This document shows positions 33,637 to 44,600 of a stretch of 64,000 nucleotides of DNA, in pieces (positions within the stretch are counted from its first letter, which is position 1; each line of letters opens with the position of its first letter). The notes beneath the pieces are model-generated. The model saw nothing but the letters and a program-made list of their open reading frames with translations, had not been told where the DNA came from and made no database searches. Both the position numbers and the translations under genes were made by a program. Source of the stretch: Atriophallophorus winterbourni. Lineage: Eukaryota; Platyhelminthes; Trematoda; Plagiorchiida; Microphallidae. Where the stretch lies: the NCBI GenBank assembly GCA_013407085.1, contig JACCGJ010014689.1, positions 20,087 to 84,086 on the forward strand, written 5' to 3'.

Positions 33637-36440
33637 CGCATTAAGAACTGCGCTCGGTAAATCATTCCAGGCAGAAGGAGTGCGGACTGAGAAAAAGAAC
33701 TTTCGGCAGTTTAACCGACTTGGTAGATGGGCAAGCTTTAAGACATGTCCCCGGGTTCCGGAACTAGGGGCCATCGAAAGCAGTCTGAAGCACGGGTGTT
33801 TGGCATTCTTGAGAATCAGGAAAACCAAAATCAGATCCCCTCGAATGCGGCGGTAACTCATGGGGAACAAATTAAGTGCCTTCAGGCGATCTTCATAGTT
33901 CATCGAACTAAGCCCTTTGACGATTTTGGTGAATCTCCGTTGAGCTTGTTCCAGGACGTGAATATCGCGCTTTAACCACGGGGACCAGACGGACACGGCG
34001 TATTCTAGGTGAGGTCTGACGTACGCGTGAAGAAGTGAGGGGGAAAGGCTGCGGTCGAAAGAACCAAAGACTCGTTTTAGAAGGCCTACGTTTCGATTCG
34101 CGACTAAGGAAGCGTATGAACAGTGAGCAGAGCACCCGAAGTCACTTTGAACCAGTATACCGAGGTCTTTCTCTTGCATACTTACCGAAACTTCGGTGCC
34201 TTCTAGTTGATACCTAGGTTCACCGGGGTGGCGAATGCGGAGAGATCGGCATTTTCGTGGATTGAAAGGTAGCTGGTTCATAATTGCCCAACTATTAAGT
34301 GAGTTGAGGTCCATCTGCAATTCGTCACAGTCATTTGGGGAAGAGAGGATTCGCCAGAGTTTGAGATCATCTGCGAACATTAAAAAGGGTGAGTTCACAC
34401 ATGCCCCAATGTCGTTGATGAACATCAAGAACAAGCGCGGGCGGAGTACAGAACCTTGGGGTAATCCGCATTGTATTGAAAAACAATCAGAAAGTGATTG
34501 TCTGACGCGAACGTGGAGTGTTCTGGTGCGGAGAAATTCGGCTATCCAAGACAAAAGTGGATTACCGATTCCAAGAAGAGCAAGCTTTTGTAGTAAAATA
34601 GCGTGGTTTACGCTATCAAAAGCTTTGGAGAAATCCAGGTAGATTGCATCAACACCGTAGCCTGCGTCGACAGCTTTGGTCCAGCTGTCCCGGGCCAAAA
34701 GCAGGTTTGTCGTACAGGAGTGTCCGCAACGAAACCCATGTTGTTCGACAGCGACAGCGTTTTCGTTCTCCATAAAAGTCATCAACTCGTCGGACACGAT
34801 CGATTCCATGACTTTAGAAAGCACGGGGAGCAGAGTGACTGGGCGGTAATTTGCAGGATCACTGCGGTTTCCACCTTTATATATCGGGGTTATGATCCCC
34901 TGTTTCCAATCTTCGGGAACATGGGAGATATCGAACAGACGTTGGAAGTACATGGAAAGTGGTTCACAAAGTTGCACAGCAACCGCACGCAATGCTTTCG
35001 GTGTAATCCGGTCTACTCCAGGTGATGAATTTTCACGGAGCTGCATGATCTTTTTATATACACGTTCAGCGGTGAACAGAATAGTAGAGAGTCTAGGTGG
35101 GGGTGGGGTGATATTCAACGAAGATGGTTGGCAATTCTGGAATACCGGCATGTAGTGATCCTTCAGTGTATTTGCGGCTTCCATAGAAGTCGATGTGGAG
35201 CCGCCTTCAATTTTCAGTGGGGGGATTCCAGTTTTCACTTTTCTTTTGTCATTTATATGACGGTATAGCAGTTTTCGGTTGTTCAGAAACCGTGCAGTTA
35301 ACTTGTTATGGTAATCCAGCTTATCTTGACGCACTAGAGACGTACAGTGGTTGCGTAATTGTCGATATGCTTCCCAATTTCGCGCACACTCTTCCATCGG
35401 AACTTACTCCAAGCAGCGTTTCTGCAGCAGATCCACTTACGAGTTCTACTACGAATGAAAGTACGTAGGATACGTCGTTTGTCTGTTTTGGAAGTCGATG
35501 ATTGTTGCAGGAGACAGTGCCACTGGGAGACAAATCTGGACCAGGTGAGCTCAGGATCGCCATTTAACATGAAGTTGAAATTGTTAGCAGTGACAATTTC
35601 TTGAAACGCCTTGTAGTCCGTAACTACCCGTAACAGGGGTACCTCCTCGTCAAGGAATTCGGCGTAAGAAACGAAAAATGTCAGGACGACGTGGTCGCTC
35701 TTCCCTAAGGGCGGTTCATAATGAATTTCTTCTACCATCAGTTCCTCGTTAGTCAGCACTAGATCGAGTAAAGATGGACAATCGCCACTCCGAAAGCGTG
35801 TAGCAACATTAACGTGGTTGTACAAAGGATGACTGCTGATGAAATCATCCAGATCCGCAGCAAACGTATTTGGGCTGGGTTCGCCGACGACTTCAGGAGA
35901 GTTAAAATCCCCCATCAGCAATGCGTGCGAGTGGGGTAGTGATAAGGCGAAGCGAATGGATGCAATAATGACATCATCAATGAGGCGTTGAGTATTCGGT
36001 GGACGATATATTACCGCAACAATTGCACAGTCCCTATTTTTAAGTTGCAAGCGACACCAAAGTGAGTCCACCATGCTAAGTTGCTCTTGCAGGAGAACCT
36101 CACAAGAAAGACGTGAATTATAGTATAGAAGAACACCGCCCCCTTTAGTTGGACGATCGTACCTGAGAATGGACATATCATTTAGAGAAACCTCGGCATC
36201 AGTGATCGAAGAGCTTAGCCACGTTTCGGATACAGCTATTATGTCAAAATGACGAGCAGCATGCCTCAAGCGAAGTTCGGCAAGTTTGCTGAGTAAACCC
36301 TGCGCGTTCGTGTAGAGACAGTTCAAGCCCTCACGCGTAAGGTTAGGAGCAGCATCATTTATACGAATATCTAGACCGCCGATCCCGTTTGGATCGGCTC
36401 TTGTGAGTTTTTTTGGTTCGTCGAGTCCGTCTGCACCATA
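33637..36440 (-). pseudogene. Element X ORF2: endonuclease and reverse transcriptase with one frameshift
   Basis: The endonuclease is complete: CLYTNAQGLLSKL, VSETW, IYRPPN, GDFNSPE and KSDHVV. One frameshift near 35400 lies in the linker (AAWSKFR to ECARNWEAYRQLRNHC). The RT is intact: SPGVDRITPKAL, ANYRPVTLLP, QHGFRCGHSC, DFSKAFDSVNH, GLPQGSVLRPRLF, MFADDLKLW, YVRPHLEYAVSVW and RTPSAWNDLPSAVLNA, where Y interrupts. The 587 codons from 35397 are joined in frame to Y. ORF2 overlaps the end of ORF1. Confidence 0.85.
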
Positions 36441-37751
36441 TTCGTTTCGGTTAATGGAAGCGGTGGCGTCAATCGCGGTTTACTGTTAATCCGCTTTTCC
36501 AGGGCCGAGCGAAGACGAACTTCTGCTGGAGCACAATGCCTTTGTCGATACCATTGTTGCAAAGCGTCATTCACCATAGATTCAGATTGAAAGGTGACCT
36601 TAAGTATGCGAGGACCAGATCCTTTGTAGCTGGGAGAAGCTGGCAAACACTTCAGGGAAGTAGTTAAGGTATCGGTAATTTTACTCAATTGCTGTAAGAA
36701 GCGCCACTGTTCGCAATCATTAGTGGTGTTTTTGTTAGCATCACTATCATTCAGTTCAGGAACGCCATGAACAAAGATGCTTTTTTGTCACTTTCGTGTT
36801 TCCAATCGTAATTCTCTTGCTTTTTCGCTTGCCTATCTGCCCATGATATATCGGGGAATATACGGATGGGGGACGAGCTGTTTCGAAGCATGTAAGCGGA
36901 TAGAAAAACGGATTCAACATCTGCTAACGATTTTAACACGATGCGCAACAATCTTGGCTCACCAACGTGTGCCGATTTCTGGTGTCTTGACAAGCGGACC
37001 ATGCTAGCCGGTTCTATGTTAAGGCCTAACTCTTGACACTGCCTTTTCCTTGTTGCACATCTTCAGATTGACACGTTATAAAACTGGGTGAATCTGTCTC
37101 AGGAACATTGGAGCAAATCACGGTAAGTGCCTCCGCTCGTGCTACCGAAACCTTCGACGTCACTGCCATGGGACTAGAAGAAGCTCGCGCGGTCAGAGCA
37201 TTATTGATGCTTGTGCCGTTTAGCGGTTTGGGTCTGCCAGCGACAACACTAGATTGCTTTGTGCTGATCTTTTGTTGTACATGGATGAGATGGGCCTGCG
37301 TGACGGGGGGTTCAACTACTGACTTCTGTGCTGGTGGAAGTGATGTAACAACAGCGAGGCTTGAAGTAGTATGCTGTTCGTTAAACATATTTTCAAGTTT
37401 ATGAAGACGGCCTTCGAGGGTAATTATAGTCTTGGACTGTTGATCTATCATATGCAGTAGACTTCGAGCCATAGGGAGATTAGTGCACGCGCTACAAAAC
37501 CAAGGTTTGGTGGAATTAGAGCTATGTTCAGCCAAAACCGTTGCGGTTAAACCTGAGCAGCGTGAATGATACCATACGGAGCAGTTTGTGCATTCTATTC
37601 CTTCGAGAACAGTAGTAGAACACTTAGGATTTCCACAGGAACTATTCGATTCAACCGTAGGACGGCTTTTACCGGTTGTTGTACACTCACCGGATCCTCG
37701 AGTATTCTTAGCGTTAGAACAAAGTTTTGTTTTTGATTTAACAACAACCAT
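36371..37751 (-). pseudogene. Element X ORF1 with PHD finger, one frameshift
   Basis: The ATG at 37751 opens a basic N-terminus, then a PHD-type cluster (CGNPKC..IECTNCSVWYHSRC..PWFCSAC, about residues 40-90), a predicted coiled-coil stretch (SLLHMIDQQSKTIITLEGRL), and a linker. A frameshift near 37050 leads into the RRM-like region (MVRLSRHQKSAHVGEPRLLR, then SYKGSGPRILKVTFQSES), ending at GSAV with a stop at 36371-36373. It is homologous in order to ORF1 of element 2 (11097-13043). Confidence 0.8.
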
Positions 37752-37782
37752 GATGACAAAAGCAGAATAAAAATAGAAATCT

Positions 37783-38705
37783 GTCACGAGCGATGATGAC
37801 GGGGCAGAAATAACCGAAAGGGGTAGTGCGTTCCAAGCACGAAGAATCCGGACGGCAAAGGACTATCTGCGGCAGTCCAATCTATTATGCAGATGAGCTA
37901 ACTTCAAGTGATGACCACGATTTGCTGAGTATGGGGCCATTTTAAGCATACCCCTACATGGGTGAGTTTCTTCCGTCAATATCCGATACGCAATGATCAG
38001 ATCGCCTCGGATACGACGATAGTTTGTAGAGAATAATTGTAGAGTCGTAAGACGTTCCTCATAGCTGACGGAGCTAAGCCCCTTGACAAGCTTCGTAGAA
38101 CGTCTCTGCGGCTGTTCTAGGGCGTGCTGGTCACGTTTCAACCATGGGTTTCAGACGGAGACAGCATACTCCAAGTGTGGCCTGATGTACGCCTGAAGAA
38201 GAAACGGGAAGAGACGTGGATCGATTGTTCCGAACGCATGTTTTAAAAGCCCAACGTTTCTATTTGCCACGGTTGAAGCTCTACTACACTGAGTAGAGCA
38301 GCCCAAGTCATTTTGTATAATCACCCCTAGATCTTTTTATTGCATCGTGACAGCGAGCATCTTGCCACCCAGATTATAGCCAGGGTCGCCAGGAAGACGA
38401 ATGCGTAATGCGTGGCATTTGTCAGTGTTGAATGGTATGCGATTGATCGTAGACCATGCGTGTAATGAGTCCAGGTCGAATTGAAGTTTCCTTGTATCGC
38501 TGGGTGAGTTGATGACCCGCCAAATCTTGATATCATCCGCGAAAAGGAGAAATGGTGATTCGACGTACCCACCAATGTCGTTGATAAATATCAAAAATAA
38601 ACGCGGGCCAAGAACGGACCCCTGAGGTACTCCGCACTGAATTGGGAATGGCTCTGAAAGGGTCTGTCTAACACGCACCCGAAGGTTTCGCGAACGTAGT
38701 TGGCG
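37783..38705 (-). mobile_element. Element Z, 5'-truncated main part
   Basis: The minus strand begins in the RT (RNLRVRVRQTLSEPFPIQ), with CGVPQGSVLGPRLF, LFADDIKIW, a stop after LAVTMQ at 38337-38339, QNDLGCSTQCSRAS, YIRPHLEYAVSV, a stop, KRDQHALEQPQRRSTKLVKG, HNRLDCRR, a stop and RILRAWNALPLSVISAPSS, where X is inserted at about 37783. Three stops make it a pseudogene. The frame and sequence continue at 30279. Confidence 0.8.
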
Positions 38706-38880
38706 GCAGTTCAGTTGCACAGGACAGTGGATGTTGTTCCAGTCGTAGCAAGTAAAACGGAAATGCCTGGCCTTACTGCTCACGATCTGATCCAACAGAT
38801 TAATTGGATACTCTTCTTCATCCCCTGGACAAGTGTAGTAACTTTGTTACTCAACAATCGGTAGGATTCCCAGGGTTCCG
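38706..38880 (-). mobile_element. Possible end of another AACTG-tailed element
   Basis: The plus strand at 38709 reads CAGTTCAGTTGCACAGGACAG, like the tail of the copies at 8700 and 22555. Minus-strand residues ARHFRFTCYDWNNIHCPVQLN precede it. Element Z begins directly at its edge. The evidence is a short match only. Confidence 0.35.
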
Positions 38881-38918
38881 GGGTTGCCTGCATTATGTCT
38901 TCTACACCCGCAGTTTCT

Positions 38919-39146
38919 CACGGATGTGCATTCGTACAGTACTTCTGTGCTGTGCGGCTAACACCGTGCTAGATTGATTGGCCACCGGTAGTGAGCTGCA
39001 TGCTGAAACACGCTGGAGTCTCACTACCATCTTTATTGTCTATTTTGCATATCTGCCTAGGCCTGGGCAACCTGGCAGTAATATCGCCCACGTGCAGTCT
39101 CTGACTGTGCGGCACTTTGCCTGGATCAGGCTTGTGGTTTCATACA
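38919..39146 (+). repeat. SINE-like repeat, near full length (ACCAT family)
   Basis: It begins CACGGATGTGCATTCGTACA and passes through TGTGCGGCTAAC, GATTGGCCACCGGTAGTGAG, CACGCTGGAGTCTCACTACC, CCTAGGCCTGGGCAACCTG, CACGTGCAGTCTCTGACTG and CTTTGCCTGGATCAGGCTTG. Two blocks (TGGCCACCGGTAG and GCTGGAGTCTC, about 33 nt apart) loosely resemble pol III A and B boxes. Confidence 0.75.
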
Positions 39147-39319
39147 GTTTCTCATCTCTATCTATTCCCGTGTTCTACTCCGGATCGCGAATTTGAATCT
39201 TTTTTTCTGTTTTTATGCAACATATTTAGAGTGGAGTTCTATTTTTTTAGTAAATTTTTTGAAATATCGATGAACAGCATTGCTAGACATCAGTGTTAAT
39301 CGGTGCCCAGTCGGTGACT

Positions 39320-40370
39320 TCTTGAAGCGACCTTATCGATTTTTCTTATTCTTTTCTGAGCGTCACTAGCTCTTCGGGTTTCAGATATATGGTCGAAAAT
39401 AATGACTGCACACTCTCCAAGAGGTACTTCACAACGGATATCCTCGATGACATTTTACTCGCTGACGATGTTTCTGCCTCTGAAGCGAATGCTGCTTGAG
39501 ATGTGGTAAAATAAAGGAATTTCCTTGAACATTTCTTAGAATAGATGATCTAGAGAATTCACCAGTTAAATATCGGTTTTTAGTAAATTCGGGAGATTAA
39601 AGTCACCCATGATCAGGACATTGTTTTGATATCTGGAAACAACCAGCTGAGTTTTCTCAAATAAAGTAGCAATGTATGCTTCGTCTGCTGACGGTAGTCG
39701 GTATATCATACCAACAACAGTTGTCACGTGTTGCTAATTCAAGTGAACACCAATTGTGTCTTCCATTATCAAATCGTTGTCCTTGATTTCTTTGAACGTG
39801 TAGTGTTGATCATAGTAAATAGCAACATCTCCTCCTCCACAGTCCGTACGATCACGATGAAAACTAAACATGTTTAGAATGGAAATTTCCTCCTTGACTT
39901 ACTTCAGTTTAGATTCAAACCGTGCTGAGAGCTTTTCTCGAAATTCGTTGCAAAAGTACATATTTTCTTAAGCCTATTCTAAATTATCTCGAAGGTTTCA
40001 ATTACATAACCTCTTGGTTATTGACGTCTAAAAGGGGAGTACCTAAACAAATCAAGCGGACGGTGTATGGTTTCCTTCGCTTACTCTCAATCATGTAAGC
40101 TGCGAGGCTATGGGAGCACTATGATTGGAGACAATTTTCTATATGTGGACGAACTAATTCCTTATAGAGCAATAGTGATACATAAGGTTTCTTGCCTTAA
40201 CAGCTAAACCGACTGAATTATGGGCTACCCGTTTCCTTCGTAATGGTCCGATAAATCACATTATGCAATGATTTCATACTCAGTGATGTTACTCAAAATG
40301 GTGATAGTAGTAGTCTTGTAAGTATTTTATTTGAATATTTGATCGATCTTGTAGGTAATCATGTGGCCTG
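39320..40370 (-). pseudogene. Decayed CR1-like fragment (mainly endonuclease)
   Basis: From 5' to 3' on the minus strand: ISILNMFSFHRDRTDCGGGDVAIYY, GVHLN, GMIYRLPSADEAYIATLFEK and NNVLIMGDFNLPNLL, then a run resembling the region before the SDH box. Stops interrupt it. The plus-strand stretch 39960-40370 upstream also gives broken RT-like residues. It is another CR1-like family, older than X, Y and Z. Confidence 0.65.
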
Positions 40371-40374
40371 GCGA

Positions 40375-40890
40375 GGAAAGTGAAAGCAGCGAGGAAGCTG
40401 TCACGCTGATGTAGCTCTATCGATTCATTAAATGCGCCTTTGATTCGAGCGGTAGGCACCTCGAACCGGTGTGCCTGTGCTTAATCTACTGGTTCAGTAG
40501 CCTTTCAAGTCCCACCTTTCTCCATTTCTTTGGGATTGTATCGTGTCATGGTAGTATATGGTATGATGGTATGAAAGCACAAGCCTGATCCAGGCAAAGT
40601 GCCGCACAGTCAGAGACTGTACGTGGGCTAAGATACTGTCAGCTTTCCCAGACCTAGAAAGATATGTGGGGGAATAGAAATAGAAGTGAGACTCCAGCGT
40701 GTTTCAGCATGCAGCTCACTACCGTTGGCCAATCAATTTAGCACGATGTTAGCCGCACAGCACAGAAATGCTGCACGATTGCGCATCCGTGCAACGATTG
40801 CACATCCGTCATGGTAGTATGGAAGTTAAGTATTAGATATTTTTACTGGTGGGACACTCCGTGATAATGATAGTAATAGGTAATTGGCTT
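40375..40890 (+). mobile_element. RTE-like 3' UTR fragment, split by a SINE-like insertion
   Basis: It matches the 3' UTR at 3640-3897: AAGCAGCGAGGAAGCTG, GGTAGGCACCTC, CAAGTCCCACC, CATTTCTTTGGGATT and, after the insertion, GGAAGTTAAGTATT. The SINE-like repeat 40558-40807 sits inside, bounded by 13-bp duplications. Confidence 0.7.
40545..40820 (-). mobile_element. SINE-like insertion with 13-bp target-site duplication
   Basis: GTCATGGTAGTAT occurs at 40545-40557 and again at 40808-40820. Between them is a 250-bp copy of the family in minus orientation, with ATGGTATGATGGTATG (tail ACCAT on the minus strand) at its 3' end. The comparison sequence at 3826 shows the uninterrupted UTR. This proves the ends of the element and its insertion by target-primed copying. 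Confidence 0.85.
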
Positions 40891-41269
40891 GGTCGTCGAA
40901 CTTATAGTCTAGATAATATGTAGCATATGTTTGGCTTTCCTGGTGATTTCATTTAAAACTGCAACTCTTAGATTGTGTAAAACCAAGCTGGCGAATATAT
41001 TTTGCTGACACCGCAACTTGGCTAGATAGCTTTAGTTTATACTGTTCCCACTTAAGTTGACCATCACCAATACTCATCTCTTAAACGTCTTAGTCATTTA
41101 ATAGTTCAAAACGGAGCTTCTAACCGGCTATCTGTCTCATCACTTTTAAGCTGACCGTTAATTTCTTTTTGCATTTTAATTAGTGCATAATATTGCGCAG
41201 GCACAGAATAAATAAAGATCGCATGGTAAGCGCTTGATTGCTTGCGCTCATCAACGTCCGAAATTTACA

Positions 41270-41480
41270 TCGTCATCACAGACAGCATACACCGGTAGCA
41301 TGTACCGAATGCCTAACTGCCGTACAACCATAAAAAAGTAAAACCCTAAAATATTGGAGGGGTAGGATTTAGAAAGTTACGGATACTATAGAAGAGAAAA
41401 CAAATAAACTAGGATGAGGTGCTTACACCTCTAATGGATCAGGCATTCAATCAAGCTTCGTGAACGAGTAGAATGTAGCA
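41270..41480 (-). mobile_element. RTE-like 3' end fragment
   Basis: This is the reverse complement of the block at 3700-3890: CCGGTAGCATGTACCGAATG, CTAACTGCCGTACAACC, AAAAAGTAAAACCC and GAGGTGCTTACACCTC on the plus strand. It ends at a GATGACGATG-type tail near 41270. Confidence 0.7.
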
Positions 41481-41630
41481 AGATAGTAGACCATCCGAAA
41501 TTTACTTTAGTAGATGTAATTGCTCTTGCGTTTAATGATTTTAAATGAACCATACATGAAAATTTGGATTTTTCTCATCTCTTTTCAGACCATTTTTATG
41601 ATTTTACGTTAACCATTCTCTTTTACAGTC

Positions 41631-44600
41631 ATGTCACTTGGCTTTGATGATAAATTACTGGGCGAGAAGGTCGACAACTATTGTAGCAGCAGCGAATGTG
41701 ATGATTCGGACAATGATACAGATAATTGCGACGCTCCTGTAGTTTCGTCTTTCTCGTCACAACAACTCCCACCCACATCTTCCGGAGCTCAGGTAACCTA
41801 TCTATCTATATTTTTTTACATATTTGCAGACTGGTCCAAAAGGGGTTATTGCAGATTACAACCAATTTAAGCGCCTAGAAAGCTTGCGCAAACTAGAGAA
41901 AGAGGCAGAATTGCTTAAATTAGCGGAAAAGAATAGCTTTACATCGAAATCATACGTTTGTTACGATTACATTTAAAAACGATACCTAGCGTGAAGAGCA
42001 ACTTGCTCGGTCTCGTGAAGAACGTATAACGGACGCAATTGATGCCTTGGATGAGGACGATGAATTTTTGAAGCAATATCGACAAAATCGCATGCGGGAA
42101 TTAATGACGTCTCTGGAACTTCTGTATGATTTTGTGTTTCTCATTTTCTTTGGTAGCCCAGCTTTTGGCGAAGTTCACAATCTGACTGGTGCGAACTTTG
42201 TGCATGAAATCGATTCAACCCATCCGGGCGTGACTGTCATTGTTCATATATATGAGTTGGTAATTCTATGCTTATCAATTAACATGTAGAACAATCCTAG
42301 TTGCAAAAAAATTAATTCTTATTTCGACGAGCTATGCAGAACATATTCTCACGTGAAATTTTGCAGAATCCGGGCCTCTGAAGCACTATTAAGCTACAAT
42401 TTTGTAAGTTCTTTTACACTGTGTTCATTATGTATGATTTCTATTCACTGGTTCACCTTATTGCTCCATCAATTTTGTATGTGCTGGCACGGATGTGCGG
42501 CTAACATCGTGCTAAATTGATTGGCCACCGGAAGTGAGCTGTATGCTGAAACAGGCTGGAGTCTCACTATCATTTCCTGTTCTTTTTTCTTCCTCATATC
42601 TTTCTAGGCCTGGGCAACCTGACAGTATCTTAGCCCACGTGCAGTCTCTGACGGTGCGGCACTTTGCCTGGATCAGGTTTGTGCTTTCATTCCAGAATTC
42701 GCTATGGTGGTGGTTCAACAATGCATTCTGTGTCAAAGCTAAAAAACATGAAATAGCAACATCTGTAAGCATCAGTCAACGATTCTTATCTTACCATGGC
42801 CGTGTAAATTATTGGGTTCGGCTGAAATTCGTATGACCACAACTGCTTTTGTTTTTACACTGAGGTTTAACGCACGACTGCAGCCGCTGTCTCAATATAT
42901 ATGGTTGCAATAAAGCTTGTGACCGCTAGCAATGTTGTATTATTAGATTGCACTCAGTCTGCTTGCCCAAAACTTATTTAATGGAACATTGGAGACGGTA
43001 ACAATTATGTATGCATGTATAACAGCATAAGCCCGATCCAGGCAAATTGCCGCACAGTCATAGACTGCATGTGCGCTTAGATACTGTCATGTTGCCCAGG
43101 CCTAGGCAGATATGAGAAAGAAGATGGAAATGGTATGTATGTATCTATGAAAGCACAAGCCTGATCCAGGCAAAGTGCCGCACAGTCAGAGACTGCACGT
43201 GGGCTATGATACTGTCAGGTAGTGAGTCTCCAGCGTGTTTCAGCATGCAGCTCGCTACCGGTTGCCAACCACTTTGTCACGATGTTAGCCGCACAGAACA
43301 GAAGCAGTGTACGATGATGCATCATTACATCATTAGTGTCCACCTGCGAATTTCTCATATTTCAGACTGTTGTGATGACTGACTGCCATGAGAAGGAAAT
43401 TTCACGATACATATACATATGACAAGGCCGCAACATTTCTCTCCTTATTACGTCCTGCTGTCGCATGCTAATCTAGTCTCTGATTGAAAGTCATATTGAA
43501 TTGCTTTGTTTGCTCAGAATAACTCGCTTCCTATGGCAGTCATGTTGTATTGTACCGCCATCATTCCACCTGTTTTGTGTTAAACGTGCCCTGTAATACG
43601 GATGGACGCGTGTTTCACTGGGATGGTTAGAATACTTTGTTATTGTACATTTTTATGGCCTACCATATTGTGACATTTTTGCGACTATTTGGATATTAAA
43701 AGAAAAATACTGTGATCTATTAATGATAGGCACATCGCCATGAATATCTCAGTGTAGATTTATACTCGCTCGTCTTCCTTGTCGCAGTTCTTGAATCCAT
43801 CGCAACATCCTTTCCGAAACATTTTTGATACGGCTGCAGACCCAAATCAATATTGCATATATAGCTAATAATGTCATACACCTTATGTAGTACAAATTTT
43901 CTTAATTTTAGGATCAGTCGAATAAGTGTTAAACCTGCGGTAATTTGTTCTAGGTTAACATCATGTATAGTTGAGTGTAAAAGTGGGAATTATTGTGTGA
44001 CTCTGGTCATTTTTTTCAAAATTTTGTTTGTCCTTAGTGCCTAGAATTGAAACGTCACCATGAAATTTATAAATGACCGTCATGGGGTGTTGAGCCGATT
44101 ACTTACGACGTGCAATGAGAACGACATTTCGAAACCGGAACGGATTCCCCAGCCCATCTTTTGTGAAATTGTAGATAAAACTTACTTTTTTAAACAGCTT
44201 CAGAAAATGACAGTACCAATTAATCTGGACATTTTAAACGCTGAGTTTTCGGGCTTTCAACCTCGATCCGTGCTAAGTACAACGCATTTATAAACTGCAC
44301 ACTGGCCGACTTTCGTGCTGCCTAGGTCGGGATAGCTCTGTAAAGTTGGAACGATATCAGCGAGTCTGTACCGTGTTATTGCATACAACTCAATACCAAT
44401 AGCGACCGCCACCATGATCATGAAGCACAGGTCCGGAGGCACGCAGTGTCAATCAGCATGAAGCAGGATAAGCAGCTAATACAAAGTTCAAAAAGTAAAC
44501 ATGCAAGCGGAAAATGCAAATACGTAAAAAATCTTTTGTAGTTTTACTTCATAGGATTTTGTTCATAACGATATAGCATCTAACTTAAAAAATTTGAAGC

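Larger units (their letters stand above)
33637..37782 (-). mobile_element. Element X, CR1-like non-LTR retrotransposon (TATTGAC tail)
   Basis: X is nearly complete: ORF1 from 37751, endonuclease, RT and, beyond Y, the ORF2 end and 3' UTR at 30280-30618. Without Y it is about 4.5 kb. Its 5' end lies at about 37782, only some 30 bp before the ORF1 start, so it is either slightly truncated or has a very short leader. It is inserted into the ORF2 end of element Z. Confidence 0.85.

Noticed and set aside
30970..35397. A single 1475-aa gene
   Set aside because: The domain order RT-EN-RT with truncation at the joint, and the continuation of X beyond Y, show a nested insertion.
38978..39196. Small ORFs with RPGQPxS..AHVQSLTVRHFAW residues, also at 42534, 56303, 57342 and 62391
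   Set aside because: They are translations of the SINE-like repeat, appear in several frames and carry stops or shifts between copies.
44257..44442. Minus-strand ORF next to the orphan ORF (TRYRLADIVPTLQSYPDL)
   Set aside because: Short, with no start context or splice partner; possibly a repeat remnant, but I could not match it to any copy in the window.
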